From Bacteriovoracaceae bacterium UBA6153 (GTDB lineage: Bacteria > Bdellovibrionota > Bacteriovoracia > Bacteriovoracales > Bacteriovoracaceae): 58,076 nt of DNA. Each line of letters begins with the position of its first letter. The first letter of the stretch is position 1. The notes under the pieces are model-generated. The model worked only from the letters and a program-made list of their open reading frames with translations. It did not search any database and was not told where the DNA came from. The DNA lies in contig DIUR01000024.1 of NCBI GenBank assembly GCA_002428265.1, positions 1-58,076 on the forward strand. Direction: 5' to 3'. This document shows positions 43,065 through 52,051 of the stretch, one piece after another. Both the position numbers and the translations under genes were made by a program.

Positions 43065-44444
43065 ATGAACAAAGATGATCACTCATTTAATTTAAATAAA
43101 GACAATCGTCAACGTGGTGATCATGATGGCATTGATAGCTCAGCTCTTTTTACTTGGAAGGAGCATGCCTATGAAAGGCTAAAGGTGCTCTACGGATTAA
43201 GTAAGATACTTTCGTCATTAGATAATACACAGAATGCATTTCCTGAAGTTCTTTCAGCTTGTTCAGCAACTTTTCCTTTCTTAACGGCTGTTATGATTGA
43301 AAAAAGAGGTAATGATTTGAAGGCAATGGTTTGGAATGCAGAGAATACAGATGAAAAATCAATTGATCTGGCCATTAATAATGCTAAAGAATCTTATATA
43401 TATTTAACAGATGCTCCAGCATCTGACTCTGCTAATCTTAGGAGTATGAGTGTCTGTTCCGAAGTATTAAAAAATATCAGCACTGTTAAAAAAGTTTATA
43501 CAAAAAAAGAAAATTTTTGCGTAATTCCTTTAATTGTAGACCGTCTGCCGGCATTTGGCATTCTTCAGTTAGAAGGATCATTGGGACTTACAGAGAATGA
43601 TTTAGAGTTTATAGGTGCCATTGGTGACCTTGTTTCAATTGCGCTTGATCGTCATCATAAAACTCAATTTGAGCATGAGTTACGCCAGCGAGAGGCGATG
43701 GAGAGCTCAGCAAAGCTCTCTCGTTCAACAACCCAGGTTCTCAATCTCGAAGCAGAAAGAGAGCTTAGAGAACGGTTTGTATCACTTTTAACCCATGATC
43801 TTAGAACTCCATTATCGGCAATAAAAATAAATTCACAACTTATAGAGCGTCATTATAATAATGGTCCTGTGGTTCTTACATACGCAACCCGTATAAAGGC
43901 CAGTGTTAATCGAGCTGATCAAATGATTAGTAATCTTTTAGATGCAAATTTGATTAGAAGTGGTGAATTACTACCTATAAATGCTGAATCTTTTGATCTA
44001 ACTTCTTTGGTTGAAAAAACTCTAGAAGAATTATCAGTCATCCATGGTGAACGTTTTATTTTAAATGGTGCTGGCTCTATTCAGGGCCATTGGGATATAA
44101 AAGGACTTCGACGGATTGTAGAAAATCTATGCAATAATGCTGTTAAGTACGGCTCACCTACGACTAAGATTATAGTTAATTTATATGAGAAAGCAGAAAA
44201 TGCGATCCTTGAAGTTTGCAATAATGGAGATCCTATTTCAGAGCAGGATCAGAAATTTCTCTTTCAGCAATTTCGTCGTGGTAGCAAAAAAATGTTAGTG
44301 AAAGGCTGGGGAATCGGTTTAACTTTAGTTCGTGGAGTCGCAGAGGCACATGGAGGAAGGGTTAAAGTAAAAAGCGAGATGGAGACAGGTACAGTGTTTA
44401 CGGTCATCATCCCACTAGACTCAAGACCATTTACTGTTCATTAA
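43065..44444 (+). CDS. GAF-domain histidine kinase coupled to the KaiC-like gene
   Basis: The 459-residue protein starts directly after the KaiC-like stop codon (TAA then ATG). An N-terminal GAF-like domain (about 35-200; LYGLSKILSSLDN, FLTAVMIEKRG, VIPLIVDRLPAFGILQLEG) is followed by a coiled linker. Then come HisKA with RFVSLLTHDLRTPLSAIK and HATPase_c with NLCNNAVKYGSP and WGIGLTLVRGVAEAHGG. It has no membrane helix, so it is a cytosolic kinase. In cyanobacteria SasA couples KaiC to a response regulator, and here the GAF kinase could play the analogous output or input role. A hairpin follows the stop. Confidence 0.9.
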   Translation: MNKDDHSFNLNKDNRQRGDHDGIDSSALFTWKEHAYERLKVLYGLSKILSSLDNTQNAFPEVLSACSATFPFLTAVMIEKRGNDLKAMVWNAENTDEKSIDLAINNAKESYIYLTDAPASDSANLRSMSVCSEVLKNISTVKKVYTKKENFCVIPLIVDRLPAFGILQLEGSLGLTENDLEFIGAIGDLVSIALDRHHKTQFEHELRQREAMESSAKLSRSTTQVLNLEAERELRERFVSLLTHDLRTPLSAIKINSQLIERHYNNGPVVLTYATRIKASVNRADQMISNLLDANLIRSGELLPINAESFDLTSLVEKTLEELSVIHGERFILNGAGSIQGHWDIKGLRRIVENLCNNAVKYGSPTTKIIVNLYEKAENAILEVCNNGDPISEQDQKFLFQQFRRGSKKMLVKGWGIGLTLVRGVAEAHGGRVKVKSEMETGTVFTVIIPLDSRPFTVH

Positions 44445-44467
44445 CCCCACCTCTGTGAAAGGTGGGG
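44445..44467. terminator. Hairpin between convergent kinase and YceI genes
   Basis: CCCCACCT (44445-44452) and AGGTGGGG (44460-44467) pair around a 7-base loop right after the kinase stop. No T run follows, so termination strength is uncertain. Confidence 0.55.
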
Positions 44468-44477
44468 AGATAAAAAA

Positions 44478-45125
44478 TTATTTCTTAATAGCTTCTGCCC
44501 AAATACGAATTTCAACTTCATTACCTACAACTGGCCCAAGATCAATTGCATCGCTATAGTTGATATTAAAATCTTTACGATTGATTTTACCAGTCGCTCT
44601 TAGGCCAACTCTTTCTTTCCCTTGAGCGTCTTTAACTGCACCAGTGTAAGTTCCAGAAAGAAGAACATCCTTAGTAACATCCTTAATCGTTAACGAAGCA
44701 ACCATTTTAAAATTACTTAGCGTTCCAGTGATTGTTTTACTTTCAAACTTCATATCAGGGTATTTTTTTACATCAAAAAAATCTTCACTCTTTAAGTGTT
44801 CATCTCTTTTTGCAACACCAGTGTTAATTGAGGCCACTGGTACACTTGCAGTTAATTTTGAACCCATGATGTCTTTACCCATAGTGATTGTTCCTTGAAC
44901 ATCATCAAAACGTCCTTCAACTTCTGAAATAACTAAGTGAGGAACTACGAAAGAAACGCGCGTATGTGCTGGGTCAATTGAAAATTCGCCAGCGAGTAGT
45001 TTTCTTGCCTGACTTTCAGCTTTTGCGTTTTTAGTTTCTGGAACAGGGGCAAGTTTTTTCTGAGCGAACGCGCCAGTTACTGTTAACCCTAGTAGAAGAG
45101 TTGCAAATAGTATTTTTTTCGGCAT
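44478..45125 (-). CDS. YceI-family periplasmic lipocalin-like protein
   Basis: I start at ATG 45125, with AAGGAG 6 bases upstream. The 215-residue product has a signal peptide (KILFATLLLGLTVTGAFA) and the YceI pattern: GEFSIDPAHTRVSFVVPHLV, VEGRFDDVQGTI, NTGVAKRDEHLKSEDFFDV, KYPDMKFESKTI, and a closing DVLLSGTYTG. YceI proteins form a beta-barrel that binds long isoprenoids. Divergent with the DUF1090 gene, 73 bases apart. Confidence 0.93.
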   Translation of the reverse strand: MPKKILFATLLLGLTVTGAFAQKKLAPVPETKNAKAESQARKLLAGEFSIDPAHTRVSFVVPHLVISEVEGRFDDVQGTITMGKDIMGSKLTASVPVASINTGVAKRDEHLKSEDFFDVKKYPDMKFESKTITGTLSNFKMVASLTIKDVTKDVLLSGTYTGAVKDAQGKERVGLRATGKINRKDFNINYSDAIDLGPVVGNEVEIRIWAEAIKK

Positions 45126-45197
45126 AGAGATCTCCTTTGAATCTTGATGATTTTTTATAACAGTATATACTTGGTTGAAAAATAACAAGGATGACTT

Positions 45198-45563
45198 ATG
45201 AAAAAATCTATTTTTGCACTTAGCGTATTACTTTTGACCATGTCGCCGTCTTTTTCGGAAACATGTGTTGAAAAAATTGCAGATATTGAGAATAAGATGA
45301 AGTTGGCCGAAAATAGTGGAAATAAAAATCAACTCAAAGGTCTTGAGACTGCTTTGAGTGAAACAAAGTCAAATTGTACAGAAGGGAAGCTTCTAGGAGC
45401 TCAGCAGGATAAGATTAAAGAAAAAGAAGCAGACTTAATTGAGGCCACTGAAGAATTAAATAAGGCCCGTGCAGACAAGAAATCAGCTAAGAAAATTCAA
45501 GAAAAGCAAAATAAAGTTAACGAGAAAACGAAAGAGCTAGAAGAGTTAAAGTTAGCAAAATAG
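45198..45563 (+). CDS. DUF1090 (YqjC-like) periplasmic protein
   Basis: A 121-residue protein with a signal peptide (SIFALSVLLLTMSPSFSE) and the DUF1090 pattern: TCVEKIADIENKMKLAENSG, GLETALSE, C in SNCTEGKL, then a long charged coiled coil (KEADLIEATEELNKARADKK). The two Cys may form a disulfide. The family function is unknown. AAGGATG precedes the ATG. A terminator-like hairpin follows the stop. Confidence 0.85.
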   Translation: MKKSIFALSVLLLTMSPSFSETCVEKIADIENKMKLAENSGNKNQLKGLETALSETKSNCTEGKLLGAQQDKIKEKEADLIEATEELNKARADKKSAKKIQEKQNKVNEKTKELEELKLAK

Positions 45564-45571
45564 TGATACGA

Positions 45572-45606
45572 CATTTGGGGTGAGTTTATCGCCCCAAATA
45601 TTTCTT
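45572..45606 (+). terminator. Rho-independent terminator
   Basis: ATTTGGGG (45572-45579) and CCCCAAAT (45591-45598) form the stem, followed by a short T-rich tail (ATTTCTTAT). Confidence 0.65.
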
Positions 45607-45709
45607 ATAATTTTCATAAAAATCATGTCACGGTGTGTGAATAAAATTTACATACTCCAAAGTTAAATTTTCTAAGTTAGGATTTTAAGAAATTCTAAAA
45701 GGAAAATTT

Positions 45710-46321
45710 ATGAGCGAAACCAACACAACACCAAAACCAACCGCTATTCAAGCATCTTCAAATGCCGTAGATCGCTTTGCATTTGAGTCACGAAGTATCT
45801 TTATTAATGGAGTGGTTGATAATGAATTGGCCCTAAGAGTTAATAGAGAACTGTTGGCACTTGAAAAAGCCGATCCAGAGGCACCCATTATTGCATGGAT
45901 TAATTCTCCAGGAGGAGAAGTCTATTCTGGGTTTTCAATTTACGATACGATTCAATTTATTAAACCGAGAGTGATCACGGTTGTTTCAGGAATGGCCGCA
46001 AGCATGGGATCAGTTATCTCACTAGCAGCAGAGAAAAAAGATCGCTTTATTTTTCCAAGATCAAAAATCCTTCTTCATCAACCTTTAGTTGGAGGAACTA
46101 TTACAGGCCCTGCTTCTGATATTGCGATCCATGCAAGAGACATTATAGATTTAAAAAATAAAATGCATGAATTATATGCGGAGAGGTCAGGTACTCCTGT
46201 GGAGCGTTTTGTGGAATTGATGGATCGTGATCGTTGGGTTTCACCACAAGAAGCTATTGAGTTGGGATTAATTTCAAAGATTATTTTTAAAAGAGAAGAG
46301 CTAGATTTGATGATTGCTTAG
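45710..46321 (+). CDS. clpP: ATP-dependent Clp protease proteolytic subunit
   Basis: The 203-residue protein is full length for ClpP and has all three catalytic residues: Ser in VVSGMAASMGSVI, His in SKILLHQPLVGG, and Asp in MDRDRWVSPQEA. The N-terminal 18 residues are a low-complexity Thr/Pro extension not seen in E. coli ClpP and may be a propeptide. Oligomerisation signature AWINSPGGEVYSGFSIYDTI is present. It is not next to clpX or tig, so it may be a second ClpP paralogue. ClpP degrades unfolded or tagged proteins with ClpX or ClpA in the cytoplasm. Confidence 0.95.
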   Translation: MSETNTTPKPTAIQASSNAVDRFAFESRSIFINGVVDNELALRVNRELLALEKADPEAPIIAWINSPGGEVYSGFSIYDTIQFIKPRVITVVSGMAASMGSVISLAAEKKDRFIFPRSKILLHQPLVGGTITGPASDIAIHARDIIDLKNKMHELYAERSGTPVERFVELMDRDRWVSPQEAIELGLISKIIFKREELDLMIA

Positions 46322-46513
46322 TTTAATTGTGATAATTTTAGAGTATATGCGATCTCTGTAGCTAAACAGCATTAGGCGGAATAGTTCCCAATGCTGACAT
46401 CCCATTAACAACTAGTTTTCATAAGGTAGACCATTTCTAAGCTTTGTCTAGTTGGCTTAACACTCCAAGTATAGATATATGTAGGTTAATATATTTTTGT
46501 ATTGGGAGGAACT

Positions 46514-47044
46514 ATGAAGACCTTATTAACCAGCTTATTACTTACTGTATCTGTTAACCTCTTTGCAGCTAACAACCAACCAGCGCTGCCAACAGCAACC
46601 AATGTTGATATTGGACGCTATATTGGTAAATGGTATGCGGTGACAAGTCTTCCTCAAGTTTTTACAAAGTCTTGTATTGCCCAAACAGCTGAATACCAAA
46701 TTTTAACTGAAAATTCAGTGAGTGTCTTAAATACATGTATTAAGGACAATGGGAAAACGACTGACATTAAAGGGAAAGCTGTTGTTGTAGATCCTAAGAC
46801 AAATGCTCGTTTAGAGGTGACTTTCAACAATTTCTTCACAGTTCTTTTTAGAGTAAAAGGCGAGTATGTTATCATTAAGCTAAGTGAAGGTTATGATACT
46901 GTACTGGTTGGATCGACAGATAGAAAATCTCTTTGGATATTATCTAGAACGCCAGGAATCGCTCCAGAAGTTTATAGCGAATATAAATTGTTCGCTAAGA
47001 ATCTAGGTTTTCCAGTAGAAAAGCTAGTTGATTCTCGTTTTTAA
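46514..47044 (+). CDS. Blc-like bacterial lipocalin (periplasmic)
   Basis: I start at ATG 46514, after GGGAGGA. The 176-residue product has a signal peptide (TLLTSLLLTVSVNLFA) without a lipobox, so it is soluble in the periplasm, unlike E. coli Blc. The lipocalin motifs are intact: IGRYIGKWYAVTSLPQVF, DNGKTTDIKGKAVV, LEVTFNNFF, EGYDTVLVGSTDRKSLWILS and RTPGI. It would bind fatty acids or lysophospholipids. Confidence 0.92.
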   Translation: MKTLLTSLLLTVSVNLFAANNQPALPTATNVDIGRYIGKWYAVTSLPQVFTKSCIAQTAEYQILTENSVSVLNTCIKDNGKTTDIKGKAVVVDPKTNARLEVTFNNFFTVLFRVKGEYVIIKLSEGYDTVLVGSTDRKSLWILSRTPGIAPEVYSEYKLFAKNLGFPVEKLVDSRF

Positions 47045-47069
47045 TAATACAAATATCTAAGTAAAAAAA

Positions 47070-47567
47070 ATGAGTGATGAAAAAAAGCCAAGCCCCGTTG
47101 ATGTAAGTAAAATTAATCTTGAATTAATGAAGCTTAAAGTTACAGATGTACCTTCTTTGCTTGAATATGCACACAACGTGGGTGGCTTTTCTATCGTTCC
47201 AACAAACGAAGGACAAATTAAAAGTCATGCCCGTGAAGCTATGAAAGAGCAGACGGAAGAGCAACTTCAATTAATCTTTGAACAAATGAAAACGCTTGCA
47301 AAGCAAGTTCAAGATATCCAAAAAAGAGTTTATATTTCAGATCTAATTTACAACGCTGAAATAAAATTTACCCCGGTCGTTGGGAAAAATTATTTTCTCT
47401 ATGAGACAAGTCCAGATAAAAGATATCTTTCGTTAATTTCTCCTACAGAATGGGGAAAAAACATGGAAGATAAGTTCATTGCAGAACTAAGATTAAATGC
47501 TGACCATACTTGGAAAGTGATTAATTCAGATGTCGACATAATGAATATAAGATCCGAAGAAAAATAA
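47070..47567 (+). CDS. DUF2452-family protein
   Basis: The 165-residue cytosolic protein has the DUF2452 pattern: VPSLLEYAHNVGGFSIVPTN near the N-terminus, a central helix (QLIFEQMKTLAKQVQDIQKR), IYNAEIKFTPVVGKNYFLYE, and YLSLISPTEWG. The family has no known enzymatic role. It lies 26 bases after the lipocalin gene and 53 bases before the OsmC gene, in the same direction, so it may belong to either transcript. Confidence 0.85.
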   Translation: MSDEKKPSPVDVSKINLELMKLKVTDVPSLLEYAHNVGGFSIVPTNEGQIKSHAREAMKEQTEEQLQLIFEQMKTLAKQVQDIQKRVYISDLIYNAEIKFTPVVGKNYFLYETSPDKRYLSLISPTEWGKNMEDKFIAELRLNADHTWKVINSDVDIMNIRSEEK

Positions 47568-47620
47568 ACTCTAAGCTATGTCTAATTGTTATTTCCCCAT
47601 ACTTAATTCATATTAAGCTC

Positions 47621-48058
47621 ATGAGTAATATTTCAAAAAAATTTGCAGTTGAATCTATTGGGCGTTCAGGAATTTCATCGAGCTGGGTCAATCGACTAAA
47701 AGATAAAGAGTGCGATGATCTGGTAATGGCCATTCCAATAGAATTTGGAGGAGTCGGAGGAACTTATTCCCCTGAAGACCTATATGCTTTGAGTTTGATG
47801 AACTGCTACTTTGCCACCTTTAAGTACATTGCGGAAAAATCAAAGCTTGAATACGACACTATTAAAGGTGATGCTATCTTGAATGTGGATATAGGCGAGC
47901 GCAAAACTTTATGGATGGAAAGCATTTTGATCAGAATTAAACTGCTTGGGTGTACGAACAAAGATCGCGCATTAATGATGATGGAAAAGACAAAGACTCA
48001 ATGTATGATTATCAACTCTGTAAGTACTAAGGTTGAATTTGATTTTTCAGTTGAGTAG
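47621..48058 (+). CDS. OsmC/Ohr-family peroxidase
   Basis: A 145-residue protein with the OsmC fold. It carries IPIEFGGVGGTYSPEDLYAL, SLMNCYFATFKYIA with the first conserved Cys, and EKTKTQCMIINSV with the second. These two Cys are the peroxidatic and resolving residues of thiol-dependent hydroperoxide reductases. It starts with ATG 47621. It precedes the oxidoreductase gene by 9 bases and may start the operon. Confidence 0.87.
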   Translation: MSNISKKFAVESIGRSGISSSWVNRLKDKECDDLVMAIPIEFGGVGGTYSPEDLYALSLMNCYFATFKYIAEKSKLEYDTIKGDAILNVDIGERKTLWMESILIRIKLLGCTNKDRALMMMEKTKTQCMIINSVSTKVEFDFSVE

Positions 48059-48067
48059 TTAAAAAAT

Positions 48068-49006
48068 ATGATTAAAAATTTCATTGTTATTGGGGCGGGG
48101 ATAAGCGGATTAAATATTGCTAGGAGAATACAAGGCTTGAACCTTGGCAGTACTCTGGTTGTCGAAAAATCGCGTGGGGTAGGTGGACGAATGGCCACTC
48201 GGCGCACTCTTGATTGTCGCTTTGATCATGGCGCTCAATTTTATAGGCTTAAGGCAGATATCAAAGAACTTCATCAAGGCTGGCAACAAAGTGGAATTAG
48301 TCATGAGTGGTTTGTTTCCTCAAAAGGAGATCACTGGTGTTCAGGATCAGGAATGACCACTCTTGCAAAATCAATGGCGGAAGGATTGGAAATTTCTTTA
48401 GAAAAAGAAATTCAAAAAGTTCATTTTGAGAATAATATATGGAAATTAACATCTAATAAAAATGAGGATTGGTTTTGCCAAAATCTCATTATTTCATCGC
48501 CGATTCCTCAGACGGCTAAGTTACTTGCTGGTGTCGTGAATGAACAATTATTAGCAAAAATAACAAAAATTAATTATACAAAGGCACTTATTGCATTAGT
48601 CACATTAGAAGAAGATCTGATAATAAACGCTGGTGGTTATGTTGAGTTCGATTCTGGCCATTATTTTTCGATCAGTGACCAAAGAAAAAAAGGCGTTAGT
48701 AATATCCCTGCTCTTACAATTACCATGTCTGCGGATTTTTCCGAGCAGGAGTTTGAGCTTGTAGATGAATTAATATTAGAAAAAATAATAATGCTTTTTA
48801 CTGCCGATTTTCCCAATGCAAAAATAAAAGGCAAAGAATTAAAAAAATGGCGATACTGCCAACCCCAAACTTCATTTGAAAATCTTTTCCTGGAAATAGC
48901 TCCTAATTTATTTTTAATTGGAGATGCATTCGGGGGAAGTAGTTTGCTTGGGGCAATTAGGTCTTCAGAGGCACTAGGCAATTTTTTAATCGAGAGTCAT
49001 AAATGA
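48068..49006 (+). CDS. Renalase-like FAD-dependent amine oxidoreductase
   Basis: The 312-residue protein begins FIVIGAGISGLNIARRI (G-x-G-x-x-G dinucleotide fold) and has VEKSRGVGGRMATRRT, the renalase-like variant of the GG-R-x-x-T motif, followed by FDHGAQFY. The C-terminus has LIGDAFGGSSLLGAIRSSEA for the flavin ribityl contact. The substrate is unknown. It is coupled by 4 bases to the next NAD-binding gene (ATGA), which suggests one pathway. Confidence 0.85.
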   Translation: MIKNFIVIGAGISGLNIARRIQGLNLGSTLVVEKSRGVGGRMATRRTLDCRFDHGAQFYRLKADIKELHQGWQQSGISHEWFVSSKGDHWCSGSGMTTLAKSMAEGLEISLEKEIQKVHFENNIWKLTSNKNEDWFCQNLIISSPIPQTAKLLAGVVNEQLLAKITKINYTKALIALVTLEEDLIINAGGYVEFDSGHYFSISDQRKKGVSNIPALTITMSADFSEQEFELVDELILEKIIMLFTADFPNAKIKGKELKKWRYCQPQTSFENLFLEIAPNLFLIGDAFGGSSLLGAIRSSEALGNFLIESHK

Positions 49007-50367
49007 AAATCGTTATAGCTGGGGCCTCAGGATTTGTTGGAAGACAGTTATTAAAAGTGCTCAACACTGATTATGAGGTTGTTGGCCTTTCTAGACGCAC
49101 TCGAAAATCAGTTGATGGAGTACAATGGGTTCAATGCGATTTATTTTCTCTCTTAGATATTGAAAAAAATTTGATGGGGGCCGATGTTGCCATTTACTTG
49201 GTTCACTCAATGCTTCCATCTGCTCGTTTAACTCAAGGAAGTTTTCGCGATTTCGATATGATTCTCGCTGATAATTTTTCAAGGGCCGCTAAGAGTGCAA
49301 ATGTTAAGCACATTATTTATTTAAGTGGAATTATTCCTCCTGATGCACTTTTGAGTGAGCATTTACAAAGTCGCTTAGAAGTCGAAAATATTTTAAAATC
49401 TTCAGGAATCCCTACAACCAGTTTGCGTGCAGGATTGATTATTGGGCCAAATGGATCATCTTTTGAAATGATGTTTCGTCTAGTGCAGCGATTGCCAGTT
49501 ATGGTTTGTCCTTATTGGACGTCGACGCTTTCTTGCCCCATAGCAGTTTGGGATGTTGTTAGTATCATAAAACATTGTATTGATACTGGCCCATTAACAA
49601 CGACAGATTGTCTTGATATTTGTGGGCCAGATCCCTTGTCATACGAAGAGATGATGAGGCTCCTTTCCATAAAACTACATAGAAAACATTTTTTTCTTCC
49701 TGTTCCTTTTGTGTCTCCAAGATTGTCAAAACTTTGGGTACGGCTTATTACGGGAGCACCAAGAGATCTCGTTTATCCTTTAGTTGATAGTTTAAAGACT
49801 CATATGATTCCTCTTTTTCCAAAGCCTCGTGAATTAGATTTCATTAGCCCAATGAGTTTTAACGATGCTATTGACCGATCATTAATTGAAAGAAAATCAG
49901 ATGAGGCACCAAGGGCCTACAAGTATCATGGTATAGATAATGATTCTTCTGTGCGATCTGTTCAAAGAGTGACGACACTCTTTAGGTCAGAAGTAAAAAC
50001 TATAGCTAGTGTCTACTTTAAATGGCTGAACGGTTTTCTAAAGCCAATAATTAAAATTGAAGAAGATGGCGCCTTTTTTATTATTAGATTGATATATATC
50101 AAAACACCGCTTCTGGTTTTTGAAGCTTCTGATAAGAGAAGGCTTCCAGATAGAGAGCTTTTTTATATTCGCTCGGGTTTACTTGTGGGAAAAAACACCA
50201 GGGCCCGTCTCGAATTTCGTAATATCTATCAAGGACTTTATAAAATTATTGCCATTCATGATTACGTGCCAAGTATTCCTTGGTTTATTTACAAATATAC
50301 CCAAGCTATTTTTCATCTTTTTGTTATGAGATCCTTTGGGAAATACCTCATTCACAAAAAGCTATAA
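49003..50367 (+). CDS. NAD(P)-binding SDR/NmrA-like protein
   Basis: The 454-residue protein starts with MKIVIAGASGFVGRQLLKVL, the extended-SDR nucleotide fold, and has VAIYLVHSMLP and TTSLRAGLIIGPNGSSFEMM typical of atypical SDRs related to NAD(P)H-binding NmrA proteins. The C-terminal 150 residues form a second domain, perhaps a SRPBCC-like lipid-binding fold (DGAFFIIRLIYIKTPLLV, RELFYIRSGLLVGKNTRARL). The pattern fits the NAD-binding plus DUF2867 fusion of oxidoreductases. Reaction unknown. Confidence 0.8.
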   Translation: MKIVIAGASGFVGRQLLKVLNTDYEVVGLSRRTRKSVDGVQWVQCDLFSLLDIEKNLMGADVAIYLVHSMLPSARLTQGSFRDFDMILADNFSRAAKSANVKHIIYLSGIIPPDALLSEHLQSRLEVENILKSSGIPTTSLRAGLIIGPNGSSFEMMFRLVQRLPVMVCPYWTSTLSCPIAVWDVVSIIKHCIDTGPLTTTDCLDICGPDPLSYEEMMRLLSIKLHRKHFFLPVPFVSPRLSKLWVRLITGAPRDLVYPLVDSLKTHMIPLFPKPRELDFISPMSFNDAIDRSLIERKSDEAPRAYKYHGIDNDSSVRSVQRVTTLFRSEVKTIASVYFKWLNGFLKPIIKIEEDGAFFIIRLIYIKTPLLVFEASDKRRLPDRELFYIRSGLLVGKNTRARLEFRNIYQGLYKIIAIHDYVPSIPWFIYKYTQAIFHLFVMRSFGKYLIHKKL

Positions 50368-50373
50368 GGATAT

Positions 50374-51111
50374 ATGGATAAAGATATTTTAAAACTACTC
50401 CCACAAAAAGCTTTTAAGTTATTATCATTTAAAGAAACACTTCGAATTGGCGGTGCCGTAACGAAGTCTATTTTTGATAAACAGTTTTATGAGTCTAGTT
50501 TCAAAAGAAGAAGTGAAGGATGGAAGTTTGACGATGTTAAGTTAGTTAACGATTCTCTTAAGTCTACTGATGCCTTACTTAGCAAAGAAGATGGTGAAAA
50601 AATTTTAAAAATTTATTTCTCGCAATTTTTCGAAAAAAATCTTCCCATTCATATCGACCTAAGAAAAAGTTCCTTCTCTAAAACAGACATATTATGTTGG
50701 ACCCCTTCAAGAATCAATTATAAGTTTTCGCAAAATTTTTTAGATGGAGTCTGCTCTCTTTATTCAGGATTTTATTTTGATGATGAAGAGAAGTTTGAAG
50801 TTGGGCTAACCCAGTTAGGAATGATTAATGCATCCATGAGTGACGCTCAAAAAAATAACATGAAAGAACTTTTTCTCAATCACTTTGGAGAAGGGAAGAA
50901 GGCTGCCGTTAAATTTTCACTCAAAAAACTTCAAGCCTCTTTTAACGAAATTTTTAGCTACTTTCTAAAAGAAGACATCCCCCTCAATCCAGAGTTTGCA
51001 ATTCTTGGTGTTTATCTCGTTACATTATATTTAACTCTTGAAGACATTCCACATGCATTGAATGTAAGTGAAGTCTTTAAAGATGTTGCTCTAAAATATG
51101 GAGAAGTATGA
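50374..51111 (+). CDS. Unknown protein in the FabZ-linked operon
   Basis: A 245-residue soluble, Lys/Phe-rich protein with no signal peptide and no motif I can name. It is predicted mostly helical (LLPQKAFKLLSFKETLRIGG, DALLSKEDGEKILKIYFSQF). It lies 6 bases after the NAD-binding gene and overlaps the FabZ-like gene by 4 bases. The tight packing says it works in the same process, perhaps as an acyl-carrier-like or scaffold protein. No function is claimed. Confidence 0.75.
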   Translation: MDKDILKLLPQKAFKLLSFKETLRIGGAVTKSIFDKQFYESSFKRRSEGWKFDDVKLVNDSLKSTDALLSKEDGEKILKIYFSQFFEKNLPIHIDLRKSSFSKTDILCWTPSRINYKFSQNFLDGVCSLYSGFYFDDEEKFEVGLTQLGMINASMSDAQKNNMKELFLNHFGEGKKAAVKFSLKKLQASFNEIFSYFLKEDIPLNPEFAILGVYLVTLYLTLEDIPHALNVSEVFKDVALKYGEV

Positions 51112-51578
51112 CCGTAAATATTCTTAAAAGGCTCCACCAAAGGAGACCTTATTTACTTATTGATGAGGTCATTGAACATTCAAAGATGAATATTCATGTG
51201 ACAAAAAGGCCAACAATAGAGGAGCATTATTTGCAAGGCCATTTCCCGGGAGCACCAGTTGTCCCAGGCGCGATGATGCAAGAAATGACAACTCAGGCAG
51301 CAGGGCTCTTGATCACTGAATATTATTCCCCTGTGCCTGACTATGATTCAGATAAAACAACAGGGTATGCCCTTGGAGTTCTTCGCACCATTCATCATGC
51401 AAAATATAAGAGCTTCGCTCGCCCCCAGGATCTTCTTCATATAAAAGTCGAATTAATTCAGCATGTAGAAAACTCGTTTCGTTTTAAGGCCAGCATTGAA
51501 GTTAACGATAAAAAAATTATGTCTAATGAATTTACGTTGGTTAATATTTCAGATGAAAAATTGATTAGCAGAAAGTGA
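51108..51578 (+). CDS. FabZ-like 3-hydroxyacyl-ACP dehydratase paralogue
   Basis: The 156-residue protein follows FabZ: LHQRRPYLLIDEVIEHSK, EEHYLQGHFPGAPVVPG with the active-site His, MMQEMTTQAAGLL with the catalytic Glu, and YALGVLRTIHHAKYKSFARP. FabZ dehydrates 3-hydroxyacyl-ACP in fatty acid synthesis. The primary FabZ is normally near lpxA or fabI, so this isolated copy in an oxidoreductase operon is probably a specialised paralogue for a modified acyl chain. Confidence 0.88.
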   Translation: MTVNILKRLHQRRPYLLIDEVIEHSKMNIHVTKRPTIEEHYLQGHFPGAPVVPGAMMQEMTTQAAGLLITEYYSPVPDYDSDKTTGYALGVLRTIHHAKYKSFARPQDLLHIKVELIQHVENSFRFKASIEVNDKKIMSNEFTLVNISDEKLISRK

Positions 51579-51700
51579 TTAACTTCTTGTGGAGATTTTC
51601 CATTTTAATCAATAAGAGTAGTGTAGATACTCAATACACAAGGCATGAGTATCCCTTTTGATTAAAGGTTATTTTTAATAAGAGGCATTTTTTTGTAATT

Positions 51701-52003
51701 CTATTCTAAAATCTGGTTATGTTCATCGATCATTCCTTCTAGTCTAGCTAATGTGATAATCGTATTGGAAATTATATGTTCAAGATTTACACTCGAAGAC
51801 TGAAGCCACTTATGAATCATCTCATCTTGTGGTTTTTGGTTTAAGCATTGTTGTTGATACTCTGTAAAAGCTTGGATTTGTCTGTAAATATCAATCAGTT
51901 GCCCTGGGCATTGACAGGAAACATCGGGAGCCTTTTTTTGTAGTTTTTCAATAGCTTCTTCTGATATCAAACCAGACTTATTCAGCAAATCCGTATTATT
52001 CAT
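51701..52003 (-). CDS. Small protein, unknown function
   Basis: I start at ATG 52003, with AAGGAG 7 bases upstream. The 100-residue product has no signal peptide and is mainly helical, with CQCPGQLIDIYRQIQAFTEY and QCLNQ in the middle. The two close Cys (C-x-C) might bind metal. It lies 48 bases after the stop of the receiver-like gene in the same direction, so the two may be co-transcribed. Function unknown. Confidence 0.7.
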   Translation of the reverse strand: MNNTDLLNKSGLISEEAIEKLQKKAPDVSCQCPGQLIDIYRQIQAFTEYQQQCLNQKPQDEMIHKWLQSSSVNLEHIISNTIITLARLEGMIDEHNQILE

Positions 52004-52051
52004 ATTATCTCCTTTAGGGCTCAATCTTTTTTGTAAAAATAAACTTACTAC

